Assembly (NCBI GenBank): GCA_027186245.1 | Contig: CP114492.1 | Location: 7,530,501 to 7,594,500 of the forward strand | Direction of reading: 5' to 3' | Origin: Coriaria nepalensis | Taxonomy: Eukaryota; Streptophyta; Magnoliopsida; Cucurbitales; Coriariaceae | Length of the DNA stretch: 64,000 bases | Part shown: positions 46,074-58,763 of the stretch, in pieces | Position numbering within the stretch: position 1 is the first letter of the stretch | Layout: every line of letters begins with the position of its first letter | Notes under the pieces: model-generated | The model's database searches: none | Told to the model about the DNA's origin: nothing | What the model saw: only the letters and a program-made list of their open reading frames with translations | Made by a program: the position numbers and the translations under genes

Positions 46074-47699
46074 TATGCAAAATTTCAATTTTATTTTTCA
46101 AGCAATGGGCTAGAGAGGGTAGAGGTAGAGAGTCAAGATTTTGGATGATTTCAGATCAATCGGGATTAAGCCATTTGGCCACATATCGACCCAACACAAG
46201 TTGAACTAACTTCTGGTTTTAACTGTCTCTTGCTTACGTCACCCGCCTCTAATCTAGATATCCGTAATAAAAATATTTTGTATGAATATAATTTTTATAA
46301 TATTATATATTAAATTAAATCATATTATAATTATAAATATTAATTTTATATATTAAAAAATAAAAATAAAAATTATAATTAATAATAATATTTTGTAATT
46401 TTATTTCAAAGTAAGAGAGAATGATGATTTTGGATGCTCCTGGGATCAAATGGGCTCTCAAATCATATCTACCAAATACAACTGGGACAACGTCTACTTT
46501 TAACTGTCTCTTGCCTATTGATCTTAATTTCTTTTTCTTTTTCTTTTTCTTTTTCTTTTTTTTTTCTTTTTTGTCGGCAAAGAAATACGTAAAATACAAA
46601 AGAAATTCATTTTTTGGTTCAAATAAATTGAAGGAAAATATATTTTTTTTATTTAGATTTTTCCTCTTTTTGTGTGCATGCATCCTTTATATCGACGGTT
46701 GTATAAAATATTTGTAACCGTTATAATCACTTGATCTATCTATTGGTAGAATAGATATTGTTATAAATTTTTTTAGACGACAAATATCTATCTCATTATG
46801 ATATTGATTGAATAATTAGGTGGATATCCAATCTTATCCATCCATAATTAATTATAGATTAAATTTTTTTTAATTATCTCCATAATTAAGTATCTTTATT
46901 TTTCTTACAAACATCTTTAAAAAAGATAAGTAGATAACCGTTATATCCATAATAGAACGCGTAAAACTGTTCTCCGTTTGTGAGCTTAAAGAGAAAGTTG
47001 AGAAAAACTGTTCTTCTAAAAGTTGAGAAAAATAAGTAGAAATTTTTTATTTTTTATTTTTTATTTTTAAGTAACATCTATTATGATTGTTTTAAACATG
47101 TTTTTTTTTTCTTTTTCTAATATGAAAATTGATTTAGATGATTAATGTATCTAAATCACCTTATATTAATAATTAAATACCCGATGATTAGTTGCTTTTA
47201 TAAGAATCCACTTCATCAGATCATGTCCCCAAAAACACCTGAACAACTGTCCCATCTAACTATGTATATCAGCTTATATTCGAGCAGCCCCACCACCAAT
47301 GTAATGATAAGATATCAAATTAAAGGAGTAATTAGAATACTGTTTGGCATGAGAGGAAAAATAAGAAAAAAGAAGTGGGACAATTTTGTAAGAGAGTGAC
47401 GTCTAATTTCTTCTGATACTGTCGATTCTTAAGCAAAAACCAGAAACCTGTGGTAGCAACTGGTTTTAGAATTATGTATAAGACTCGTGGCTTCTGTACA
47501 AAGTTGGTTGTTTAGCTAAACACGAAGAGAGCGGATCAGTGATTATTCGTTTTTTTTTTTTTTTATTTATTTTTATAATAATATTTCAATCATTTATTTT
47601 GATATAAGAGTTAAAAAAATATCACATGATAAGAAAAATAATAAAAATATAAACCGATTGAAATATAACTAATTTATGAATTTTATTTCTGCACAGTTA
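45026..47699. other. Intergenic AT-rich DNA with simple repeats
   Basis: The first 150 bases are the probable RING gene leader. TTA/ATT repeat at 46020-46073. A CTTTTT tract at 46530-46570 gives spurious Lys- or Phe-rich frames on both strands. No gene or transposon domain recognised. Confidence 0.45.
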
Positions 47700-49110
47700 C
47701 GAATAACTTCTCTTCTTTTCCCTATTTAGATTGAGTTTTCAGTTCAGACCGAGTTTTCGATTCAGACATTAATATATTTGGAGACCGATATTTGATTTGT
47801 ATGTATGAACTTATACCAAGTTCCCGATTCAGATCGAGTTCTTTGTCTAGACAGAAACATACGAGTTCCCAACATATCGGTCTGTGGTCTTAGACTGAAA
47901 TTACATGTCGGTCTGTGATGCTAACGTCTCTTCTTTTTCTTATCCAGACTGAGTTCTCGATTCAGATACAAACATGTTTGGAGACCGATACTTAATCTGT
48001 AGGCGGGAACTCAATTCCTTGAGTGGAAGGTTTGAAATGTGGATTACTAAGGCAAATCCAGTAGTTTTTCCCTTCACATTGAGTGAGTTTCCATGCTAAA
48101 AATCTTGTGCTTTGATTTACGCTTGCTAGGATTATTTTGGGTTTAATTTGATTACAAGTTGATATATTTGTGGTGATAAGAATGGGTTGCGTTCTTATCC
48201 CATTTTTATAACCTAAAGAGGGCAATTGTTAGTATTTTCGCTAGTTCTATTTTTCCCACCAATGGGTATCTTAGTTTCTAAAAATGGATGGGTCTGATGG
48301 TATGATCAAATAATATTCGACTAATTATTCTACTTTGAAATGCATGATGGAAGAGTTTTTATATTGCAAGGATTTGTACTTGCTAATTAAATTGGGTTTT
48401 GAAAAATCGATTGAGAATTCTGTTGATGAATGGCAAGCCCTATAAAGGGAAACTATTGGTGATATTGGGCAATGGATAGATCAAAATGTTTTCGAGGAAA
48501 ACAATAATGAAACTGAAGCTCATGTTCTATAAAAGAAGTTAGAAGGCATTTTTAAGAGGAAGAATACCAGAAATAAAACAACCTTCAATTTTATAGTATT
48601 GTGAACAAACTTGTTGCCTTGAAGATGAAGCTTGGTGATGAGATCCAAGCATCTTTACTTCTTAACTCGTTGCCTAGAGTTGGGAAACTTTAGTTGTGAT
48701 AGTTAGCAATTCGACGTTAGATGAGACACTAACCATGGACTTAGTTGATGATAGTTTGCAAAATGAAGAGGTTGGAAGAAAATAAATTAGTAAATCTTAT
48801 TCTAGGGTTCTCATTACTAAAAAGGAAGAAAAACATGGAATAAGTCATAGCATAAATTCTTACAATTATGATAGAAGAGATATATTAAAGGGAAGATTCA
48901 AGTCTAGACCGAGAAAGAATATTACATGTTATCATTGTAACAAGCCGATGCATATGCAAAGAGAATGCAAAATATTGAAAAGGGAACATAATGAAGGGCA
49001 AGAACATTAAGAAATAAGCTAATATTATCACTAATGATAGTGATACTGTTATTATCTATGATGATGAGTATATCATTCTTTCTATCTCGATAAATCTTCA
49101 TACAAAGAAT
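47700..49110 (+). mobile_element. Ty1/copia retrotransposon relic, leader and gag
   Basis: Two diverged direct copies of a block (GATTGAGTTTTCAG.. at about 47730 and GACTGAGTTCTCG.. at about 47947, each followed by TTTGGAGACCGATA) may be LTR or leader repeats. From about 48260 gag-like frames follow: LVALKMKLGDEIQASLLLNS with LP following, and the CCHC zinc knuckle CYHCNKPMHMQREC at 48927-48968. Multiple stops interrupt them, and no protease, integrase or polymerase is found downstream. Confidence 0.75.
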
Positions 49111-50619
49111 TTGTTTTTACAATCCCAAGTGGCCGTAACTCTTCATTTTGTGGAAATCACAAGTGGATTTATCACTCTCCCTCACATCTCTACTCACACC
49201 ATCTTTATAACAATACATCGTGTTACATGGTTAAGGGTAAAACACTTAACTACTAGTTCTATGCCGTGTAATAATTTTGACCTTTGATCTTATTATTTAA
49301 AAAACATGCTTATTGTTGTAGTGAATATTGGAGAAAATATATTTTGAGCAATAAGAGAACAACTTGATGACTATAACTCTTATTTATTTATTCATTTTTT
49401 CTTCTTGGCAATACACATGAAATATTCTTTATGTATTTTGTTGGAGATGATTTTGTTTTTTTCATATAGACTTCTAAATGCTGATTAAACAACAGTAAGG
49501 AAGAAGATATGATTCTCAAACCTCTCAAACATTCAATTTCACTCTGATTCTCTCTATATTCCCAAATTTTCTTAGAACCCAAACAACAAATAAATAGTAA
49601 GGAAGAAGATTATTCTTAAGAATTTTGCTCATTTGATCGTTAGATGAATCCCTTGAGTTTAATTTTATTAGTTCATGAACTCAATTTTTCGACGGGTGTG
49701 ATGTGTATTAAAAGTAGATAAAAATTGTCAAACCTTTTAATATGAACATAAGAACATAAGAACATGAATCGAAGCTACACGGTTTTGACAAAATCATTTC
49801 TCAATTTTCGATCTTGTAATAAATGTACACTTAGATATCGACAGAATCATGTTGTCATGGACAGGTGCGTGCTAGACATGAATACATGGACACTGGTAAT
49901 GGTACGTGCACGTGGTCACTTTTATTTTTGCTAATTTTCTTAAAATGCGAGTTGAATTTCATGAGAGAGTGGTATTAATTAGTAAAGACTAAAATTAGAT
50001 GAGAATATATTGATTTATCCTTTAAAATTTTACTATATTAATCTTAGCATTTAACGCCTCATTGCCACAATCTCCACCACCGTCACTCATCGACGCCGCC
50101 ACCAAAGTTGCCTTCTATCACCATCGTTGTCAGCTCCAAAATATCCACCGACATCGGTATCGTCAAACCCAAATATGATAAAATTTTATATTTAACATTA
50201 TTCTTGTTAAATAAAATTTTTATACCAAAATTTTAATTATAATTACACCAAATATGGTATTAAATTATTTGAATACCCCATAAATTATTAATAAAAAAAT
50301 AATATAATTATGTACATTTTATATGTATATGAAAAAAAAAAACCCCTCCTCTTAAATTAAAAAATATTTTAGAAAAAATATATTTTGATGTTTCATTATT
50401 TAATTAAGGGCAAATTATTTATGAATCCTTTAAAATTTATTGATATTATTAATAATTAAATTTATAATTTATGATAAATATGAAGGGTTCATTTATAATT
50501 TAAAATAAATATAAAGAGATTGCTTATAATTTTAAAATTTAATGAAATCAACTCGTTATTCAGAAGTTGCCTTCCTTTTGCAAATTCTAAAACGTCCATG
50601 GACATGTGAAGGCTAACTC
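49111..50619. other. Intergenic DNA, nothing certain
   Basis: Could include decayed copia sequence in the first few hundred bases. A GTGCACGTGGTCAC block with a G-box core lies at about 49908-49920, far from any gene. AT-rich from 50170 on. Confidence 0.35.
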
Positions 50620-51410
50620 TAGAAGGAAGCATGGGACTGCCAAAGCTGTAGATGCGGCTCCTCAGTTAATAACCCAACAAGAATGTCACTAAACTTTTAA
50701 AATCAGCCAAGCGCAGACTAAGCAAGTCAGCGAAGAACCAAATATCAAATGATGAACCCTCCACTTCCAATGGGAATAATGTGGAATCATTTGATAATAC
50801 AATTGATCCAAAAGATAAGAATCTAATTGAAGGCGGAGAGTTTTTAGAACCCATCCTTGAGGAAAATGAGGATCATAATAGAGTGGAAAGTAATACTCTG
50901 TCAGAGCAGGGGAATGATGATCATCAAACTCATCTGGAACCTATTATATCCCTGCTCCAGTTTCTACAGGGGAAGAGACTAATTTACAACAGAATCTCTC
51001 GTTGGCTTTGGCACTTTTAGAAGGGGAACAAGAGAATAGAACATCAGGTTTTCTTCAAGGTTATGTCTCAGATTCTATGGGGCAGACCAGGATGGTTTTT
51101 AGGAAGTGAAAAGAAAGAGGGGAAAGACAAAAAAGCTCCAACAGTTGGGGGAAACAATTTCCAGAATAGTGGGGTGAAGACTAGTACTCAACTTAGACTA
51201 TCAAATCACTGATTTCATTATGTTTTGGAATTGTAGAGGGATAGGGAACCCAGACACCCTTATAACTCATATGAAGAAGATTTCTTTTCAGTTGAAGGTG
51301 TCTATTATTGGCTCGATAGATTCTTGGATAGAAGAGTCAGATATTAGACATGTGAATAAAAAGTTGAAGTTTCATGAGGGCTTTTCTAATCAATCAATGG
51401 GTGGGAAAAA
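50620..51410 (+). mobile_element. LINE (non-LTR) retrotransposon fragment
   Basis: The frame at 51220-51405 reads MFWNCRGIGNPDTL, then VSIIGSIDSWIEESDIR and KLKFHEGFSNQSMGGK. This is the start of the apurinic-like endonuclease domain of plant LINE ORF2 (NCRGIGN motif). Upstream, frames at 50781-51180 (acidic, Glu/Asn-rich, then GYVSDSMGQTRMVFRKW) fit the end of ORF1. The match stops at about 51405, where a GGAAGGGGAAGAG purine-rich segment begins, so the reverse transcriptase is missing. Confidence 0.75.
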
Positions 51411-51786
51411 CTTTAAAGGAAGGGGAAGAGAGCTTCGTTAAAGGGAAGGAAGGGGAGAGAAGAGATGTTTTAACTAGAGAAGAGAGAGTTAATATGATCA
51501 ATATGGTAAAAATACATTTTATTAAAAAAAATTTCATTCCATTCACTCCCAATCTCTTCAATTTTAGAGGGATCATCAAAATCTGGCCAAAATTTCCCCC
51601 ATCTTCCTTCCCTCCCCTAACTCTCCCTTATTAAAATCATATCCCAACAAGGGATCAAACGTTGGATTAAGAAAATGAAACCCTAGCCTCAAATTGTTGT
51701 AACCCAAGAGAATAGTTTTGGTCAGCACTGGGAAATGCCAGTTGCAATGGGTTTAAAGAAAAGTGCCAAGTGTCCATAAAGACCTC
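51411..51786. other. Purine/pyrimidine-rich segment with weak inverted symmetry
   Basis: The left side is rich in AAGGGAAGGAAGGGGAG and the right side (51597-51630) in its complement (CCTTCCCTCCCCTAACTCTCCC), so the two could pair. It may be a small inverted-repeat element that interrupted the LINE. No target duplication found. Confidence 0.3.
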
Positions 51787-51942
51787 TTACTTTTCATCTC
51801 TTTCTCTTGGTAGCGGATCCCGAACCACGGCCCACTTTCTTCTCTGAAGCTCCCCTCGAACCACCTCCTCTTCCTCTGCCGGCTTGGTTTCTGGGTGCTT
51901 GAATTTCCAATGCCCTTCAGGTCCAACTGCGCACTTGCACTC
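51787..51942 (-). CDS. Candidate isolated last exon, unrecognised
   Basis: On the minus strand an acceptor (TTGTAG at 51948-51943) follows a TA repeat. It opens a phase-0 frame of 51 codons ending TAA at 51789-51787. The product begins ECKCAVGPEGHWKFKHPE and continues with an acidic/basic stretch ending VVRDPLPRERDEK. Composition is protein-like and base content is higher in G+C than the surroundings. I do not recognise it. A possible 5' exon with an ATG at about 52068 (MVAAVSLLNF) cannot be joined with confidence. It could also be a relic exon. Confidence 0.35.
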   Translation of the reverse strand, partial: ECKCAVGPEGHWKFKHPETKPAEEEEVVRGELQRRKWAVVRDPLPRERDEK

Positions 51943-51944
51943 CT

Positions 51945-51982
<38 letters not shown>

Positions 51983-52718
51983 TTCCCAAAATCAAGAGAT
52001 ATTCAATGGATGATGCCGATTGAGCATAAAAACAGATGAAATTTAAGAGAGAAACAGCTGCGACCATTGAGATAAACAATATCAATGAATTTTCAGTTAG
52101 TGAGTGATAAGAAATGAACTTCCAGGAAGAATAAGGCTAGACATTATATCATAAACTTTTCTTTTATTTAAATTTAAGTCCCTATAACTTATAAAACTTG
52201 ATTTAAGTCCTTTTAAATTTTATAAATTATACTTAGATCCTTAATTTTAAAATTTTATTAAAAACTTAAGCGATTATATTTATCATTCTAATTTAACGGT
52301 CCGAATCTTTTTCTATGAGATTCATCTTATTTTAACAAAAATCTGACACGTCATTTATTTTATTTTTTCCTTTCTTACTTTTTTTTCTTCTTTCAAGATC
52401 ATTTCTGACACCTTTATAAAAGGTAACACATGTCAATTTCTTATTCGTTTGCTTCACGATGGTCGCGTGAAATGCGTTCACGCAAGTTTCTCTCGAGCTT
52501 AATATTCAGATATATCTGCAGGTCAACAAATAGATCCGACCCGACCGGGTTAGAGCTAACCGATTTTCTGACTTTGCCTCTACCAAGCGCAAATCAATCA
52601 TACTGTCATACTTTTCACCAGCTCCAACCTCTTTCTCTTTATCTTGAAAAAAAGGGTCTTTACGTGAGCGATTCATATTCCTCTGCTTTATTGCTTTGAA
52701 TCTTCGATCCTGAACGCC
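51943..52718 (+). promoter_or_regulatory. Upstream region and leader of the aconitase gene
   Basis: After a TA microsatellite (51949-51976) comes AT-rich DNA, then from about 52430 a more GC-rich segment that is the likely promoter and 5' leader. In the ATG frame the nearest upstream stop is at 52665-52667 and no earlier in-frame ATG exists, so no organelle-targeting extension is encoded here. Confidence 0.45.
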
Positions 52719-55700
52719 ATGGGTACTCTTGGAATCTCCGCTCAACATTTTTGTTCCAGTTTCTTTCACTCTGTATAGATTTTATAATTGCATGGACGAT
52801 TTAGTTTCAGTCTCCTTCTAGTTTTTTAATTATTTTTTCATCTCTGTTTATATCTGTTTTTCTCGATCGTTATAGCGGCTGAAAATCCTTTCAAGGGCAT
52901 ACTGAAGAAGCTCGAGAAGCCTGATGGAGGTCATTTCGGCAGCTATTATAGCTTGCCTGCTCTTAACGATCCTCGAATCGGTTTGTCGCTCTGATTTTTC
53001 CATAACCTTCTGATTACTTTCCGAGAAAATAAATTTGTTAACTTCTTAATTAGTATCTGATTTTTGAGATTGATGATTTTTGCGTGTTTCAGATAGATTG
53101 CCGTACTCGATTAGGATACTTCTTGAATCGGCAATTCGAAACTGCGATGAGTTTCAGGTTAAGAGTAGGGACGTTGAGAAGATTATTGATTGGGAGAACA
53201 CTTCTCCCAAACAGGTTGAAATCCCATTCAAGCCTGCTAGAGTGCTTCTTCAGGTTTGTGATATGTGGATAATTCTATGGAGATTTACTCCTGTTTTCTT
53301 GAATCCAGAGATCTTCAGAGAAATTATTCTTATTTAGTTTTTAATGTGATTGTTAGGATTTTACTGGGGTACCTGCTGTTGTTGATCTTGCTTGTATGAG
53401 GGATGCCATGAACAGGCTTGGAGGCGATTCCAACAAAATTAACCCATTGGTGAGCTACATGTGCTCTGTTTGATTCCTTTTTCCATTTGTTGTTTCGATT
53501 TCTCATCTCCAAGGAAAATACATATGCAATAGCAGAATGATTGTGCGACATTTTTTTAATCTGACACTTAAAAATACCTTATTTTTTGTGTGTCGAATCT
53601 GGTCACCTGGACCTATGAGTAAACAGATGTATTTTGGAAATGATAGCAGAAGATTTTCATGATTGCAGGTTCCTGTAGATCTGGTTATTGACCATTCAGT
53701 TCAGGTCGATGTGGCAAGATCGGAAAATGCAGTGCAGGCTAACATGGAACTTGAGTTCCATAGGAACAATGAAAGGTTTGCTTTTCTGAAGTGGGGATCA
53801 AATGCATTCCATAACATGCTTGTTGTCCCTCCTGGATCTGGAATTGTTCACCAGGTAAATGCTCTGTCTGACAGTGCAATTCACTGTTTTGTTCATTTGG
53901 TTCAGTTGTTACCCTTTTTTTTTTTTTTTTTTTTTTGTCCGCGTGCGTGCGCGTTATGTTATCCTTTGCTTTGTAAGACTTATCAAAGTGATCAACTGAT
54001 TCACAGGTTAATCTAGAATACCTCGGGAGAGTTGTGTTCAACACAGATGGCATACTCTATCCTGATAGTGTTGTTGGAACAGATTCACACACCACAATGA
54101 TTGATGGACTGGGTGTTGCTGGCTGGGGAGTTGGTGGAATAGAAGCAGAAGCTACAATGCTTGGCCAGGTATAATAGTGGATATGATGACTTTATATATC
54201 TACTTCAAGGGTCTGGGAATAATATTGCACATACTCTGGTTTTGATCGTTTATCATTTCTGGTTTGGAAATATTTAACAACTTTCTTCCTCTGTTACTTT
54301 CAGCCGATGAGCATGGTCTTGCCTGGTGTTGTCGGGTTCAAATTATCAGGAAAACTTAGAAATGGTGTGACAGCTACAGACTTGGTTTTGACGGTAACTC
54401 AAATGCTGAGGAAGCATGGTGTTGTTGGCAAGTTCGTAGAGTTCTATGGTAAGCTCTTACATGCGTGGCAACTTGTATGGGTACTCTGAAGCTGAAAACA
54501 AGAGACGGTAGTCTGAATATATAAAAAGAAATAAAAAAGAAAAATTGAGTCTTAATATATAAACTTCTAGGTTATTTCATAAACATCAAGTTTTCGTTTT
54601 TACTACTTGTACTTTGCTTCGTGGCCCTGTTTTTTTTTTTTTTTTTTTTTAACCTGCTACCAATAAACTTTATTCCAATCACGACATATTCATTGTACTG
54701 CTTTTAAAGTTTGATAGGGTGTCCGACAACTGGATTAAATGCCTATATCGAGGAGTTTCACATCTCCTGACTAAATCAATGATTTCCGATAAGATGCTGC
54801 CTATCTTTCTATTTATCATTGATTGGACATTATTCATTACTCTCTAATGCAGGGGAAGGCATGAGTGAACTGTCTTTAGCTGATCGTGCCACTATTGCTA
54901 ACATGTCTCCTGAGTATGGTGCAACAATGGGCTTCTTCCCTGTGGATCATGTCACATTGCATTATCTGAAACTGACAGGCAGAACTGATGAAACTGTTAG
55001 TCATGACTAAAACTAACATCTTTTTTGGCTCACTAAACATGACACTACTTGGCAAGGGAAAAAAAATAAAATTACACTAACGAATGCATTTTCTATTTAG
55101 GTTTCTATGATAGAATCCTACTTGCGGGCTAATAATATGTTTGTGGACTACACTGAGGTAATCGAGAATATCCTTAATACCTGTAACCAGACTTGCATTC
55201 TCATATATCTCACAGTATTATTAAATTAATCTTTTACTGGGAAGCAGCCTCAGATTGAGAAGGTATATTCCTCTCATCTAGATTTGAATCTTGAGGATGT
55301 GGAACCTTGTGTATCAGGTCCAAAAAGGTAAATCTTCTTGATCTATGTAGTGTCCATGAAGTAAGTTTTCATTGTCCCATTTTCAATCTTGTGTGGTCTC
55401 CCTCGCTGAGTCTATTGGTTTGCAGACCTCATGATCGAGTTCCTTTGAAAGAAATGAAAGCTGATTGGCACACATGTTTGGACAATAAAGTTGGATTTAA
55501 GGTGAGTAATGTTTTATACTTCTTGGGTGGTGTTCATCATTACCTTGCTTTTGTTTTATCTGTTATTCCATTAGCAGTCTTCTTCTATGAGCTTACTACA
55601 TACTTGCATATTTTACAGGGTTTTGCTGTACCGAAGGAATCTCAGAATAAAGCTGTAGAGTTCAATTTTCATGGATCTTCAGCTAAACTCAGGCATGGTG

Positions 55701-58700
55701 ATGTAGTTATTGCTGCTATCACCAGCTGCACAAATACCTCTAATCCTAGCGTAATGCTAGGAGCTGCTTTGGTTGCTAAGAAAGCTTGTGAGCTGGGTTT
55801 GGAGGTTAGATCTGTATACTTTCACTCCTATGCTTGTCAGCTTGTCTTCGTAGCATCAAACTCATCATGATATGTATTAACTTAATAAATAAATTGGGGG
55901 AGTTTTTGGTTGTTTTTTTTGGGGGGGGGGGGGGGGAGGATTCACTCAGAAGTATGAGATTTAGAGCAGCTCAAATTTCTGTCAGATGATAACCATTATA
56001 AAAACTTCGTGCTGGAGGTGTGTTGGAGAATTAAGAATCGTACCATATATGAACTCCCATGAGAGTATTCCTGTGGTTTATACTTGTTTGTTGCCCCCCT
56101 CATTGCTCTGTTATTGTTGTACCTGTGGATGTGGCAACTTTTTCAGTAGTTGTACAAGTAAATACCTTCAGAATATGATTCCTTTTCCTAATTTCTCACG
56201 TTTTATTCCTGTACTTCCACTACTGAGTTATGTTTCCTTTTCCTAAGCATCTATCTTAATGAAAAGCAAAATTTTAGAGTCTGTTATATCTAGTTTGCAA
56301 CTTGCACTTTAATGGGGCCACTATAATTATTGCTGCAGTTGATTTAACTTATAAAGTTATTTTTATACCAGGTTAAACCCTGGATTAAGACGAGTCTTGC
56401 TCCGGGTTCTGGAGTGGTTACAAAATACTTGCAGAAGAGGTGATTTCTATGATGGTCACAATATTGCTTTTATTATAGTTATTTATTGACCGGAGAGTAA
56501 TATTGACAAATATGCATTGTGTCTGTAGTGGCTTGCAAAATCATCTCAATCATCTAGGGTTCAATATCGTTGGCTATGGCTGCACCACATGCATTGGAAA
56601 TTCAGGAGATATTGATGAAGCAGTGGCATCTGTAATTACTGAGAATGGTATACTTATTTGTTGGTGGCATCTACTTTAGATAATATTCATCATCCTTTTG
56701 AAGGGACTAAGTTTACTCTTCAGCATTTACTCTAATGTTGATAATACAATGCATTCCCAGATATTGTAGCTGCTGCTGTATTGTCTGGAAATAGAAATTT
56801 TGAGGGCCGTGTGCACCCCCTTACAAGGGCTAATTATCTTGCTTCTCCTCCCCTTGTGGTCGCCTACGCTCTTGCTGGCACGGTACGTATTAGTAAATAC
56901 TGGCAAGAAACCACATTATTATGCGTGGCTGTGCATATTAGAAAGTTTGATCATATCAGATTATATGCAATAATGTTGAGTCATTTGTCAAGTATACATA
57001 TTATTTTGGGGACAATGTGCTAGGTTGACATTGATTTTGAAAGCGAACCCATTGGGCTGGGTAAGGATGGGATGAAGGTATTTTTAAGGGATATATGGCC
57101 ATCTAATGAAGAAGTTGCAAATGTGAGCTGCTCAACCCTCTTAAGTTTAATTTCTAGCAGTTAAGTTTCATTGTTGAATTGGAGAGTCTCATGTTCTTTC
57201 TTGCACTGTCCATAGGTTGTACAATCAAGTGTTCTTCCAGATATGTTTAGGGCAACATATGAAGCTATTACCAAAGGAAATCCTATGTGGAATCACTTAT
57301 CTGTACCTTCTGGGAATCTCTATGCATGGGACCCAAAATCAACTTATATACATGATCCACCCTATTTCAAAGACATGAACATGTCTCCTCCAGGGCCTCA
57401 TGGAGTGTGTAATGCTTACTGCTTACTCAACTTTGGGGATAGTATTACAACAGATCATATCTCACCTGCTGGTAGCATCCACAAGGACAGTCCTGCTGCT
57501 AGGTATCTCTTGGAACGTGGGATTGATAGAAAAGACTTCAACTCTTATGGAAGTCGTCGTGGTAATGATGAAGTCATGGCTCGAGGTACCTTTGCCAATA
57601 TTCGTATAGTAAATAAACTTCTGAAAGGAGAAGTTGGGCCCAAGACTATTCACATCCCCACTGGCGAGAAGCTTTCCGTGTTTGATGCTGCAACGGTATT
57701 AATCTCTGATACTCTTCTTTTTCCCCTGAAAAGGGCTATTGAGTTGACCTTAAATAGTTTGAAACCTCACATCTATATTACATTGCCTTATCCCCTGCGA
57801 TTATCTGTCTTGACCATATAGATGCTCTGTGTCATTTTGCTCACACTATACTTGCTGGACATTTTTAACTTTTCGTGGGCCCCCCTGATCTTTTGTAGAA
57901 CTTATTTCATTAGAGTGATTATGGTTATTTCTCCTCACATGCCTAAGACTTTTAAGCAGTCATTCTTTCACATTGAAAGAACATGCCTTCTCAAATAAAT
58001 CATTCAAATTCCAATGGACTCTCTTACCTTGGAATCAAATATTTATTCCTTCACCAGTATCAAATCTATCAATTTTTAATTATTCCTCTTCTTCTTTTGG
58101 TGAATGACTGCATTTGATAAGAGGTACAAGACCAAGGGTCACGATACAATTATTCTTGCTGGAGCTGAATATGGAAGCGGTAGCTCACGTGATTGGGCCG
58201 CCAAGGGCCCAATGCTATTGGTAAGCTTCTTCAATGGTCTAATTATATTCAATTAAAGCCATAATCCTAACATATATAGTCAATGACAAATATTTTCTCT
58301 CTCCTAGGGCGTGAAAGCTGTCATAGCAAAGAGTTTTGAGCGTATTCACCGCAGCAATTTGGTCGGCATGGGAATCATCCCTCTATGTTTCACGCCTGGT
58401 GAGGATGCTGAGTCGCTTGGATTAACTGGTTATGAACGCTTCAGCATTGATCTTCCGAACAGTGTGAGTGAAATCAGACCAGGTCAAGATATTGCTGTGG
58501 TTACAGACACTGGGAAGTCATTCGCATGCATTCTGAGATTCGATACAGAGGTACTTAAATTATGTACTAAGGCATGCCTTTCTTATTTGCCTTCGAATCA
58601 CTTCAAGTTTTCTATCATAACATGACAATGAGATCGCATGTAGATAGTTTGTTGCCACTTTCTTAGTGTCTTTGTTTTTCGCTTGCAGGTGGAACTGGCT

Positions 58701-58763
58701 TATTTCCATCATGGAGGAATTCTACAATATGTCATCAGGAATTTGATCGAAACAAAGCACTGA
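52719..58763 (+). CDS. ACO: Aconitate hydratase, cytosolic type
   Basis: Twenty exons, total 2703 nt, 900 aa: 52719-52722, 52876-52980, 53093-53253, 53357-53449, 53669-53854, 54007-54168, 54304-54448, 54853-54995, 55101-55157, 55248-55327, 55426-55501, 55619-55804, 56372-56439, 56529-56647, 56761-56882, 57024-57122, 57216-57695, 58122-58220, 58308-58550 and 58689-58763. Exon 1 codes only ATGG, so the protein starts [11 protein letters not shown]. It converts citrate to isocitrate through cis-aconitate. Cys441 (in [10 protein letters not shown]), Cys507 and Cys510 ([11 protein letters not shown]) are the three 4Fe-4S ligands. The swivel domain motifs [22 protein letters not shown] and [12 protein letters not shown] are intact. 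The length matches plant ACO1-type enzymes. All introns have GT and AG ends; the exon 18 acceptor (GATAAG) is weak. Related plant genes with longer N-termini go to mitochondria; that extension is absent here. Confidence 0.96.

Noticed and set aside
46315..46717. Long Lys-rich and Phe-rich frames on both strands
   Set aside because: They result from the CTTTTT/AAAAAG simple-sequence tract at 46530-46570, not from a gene.
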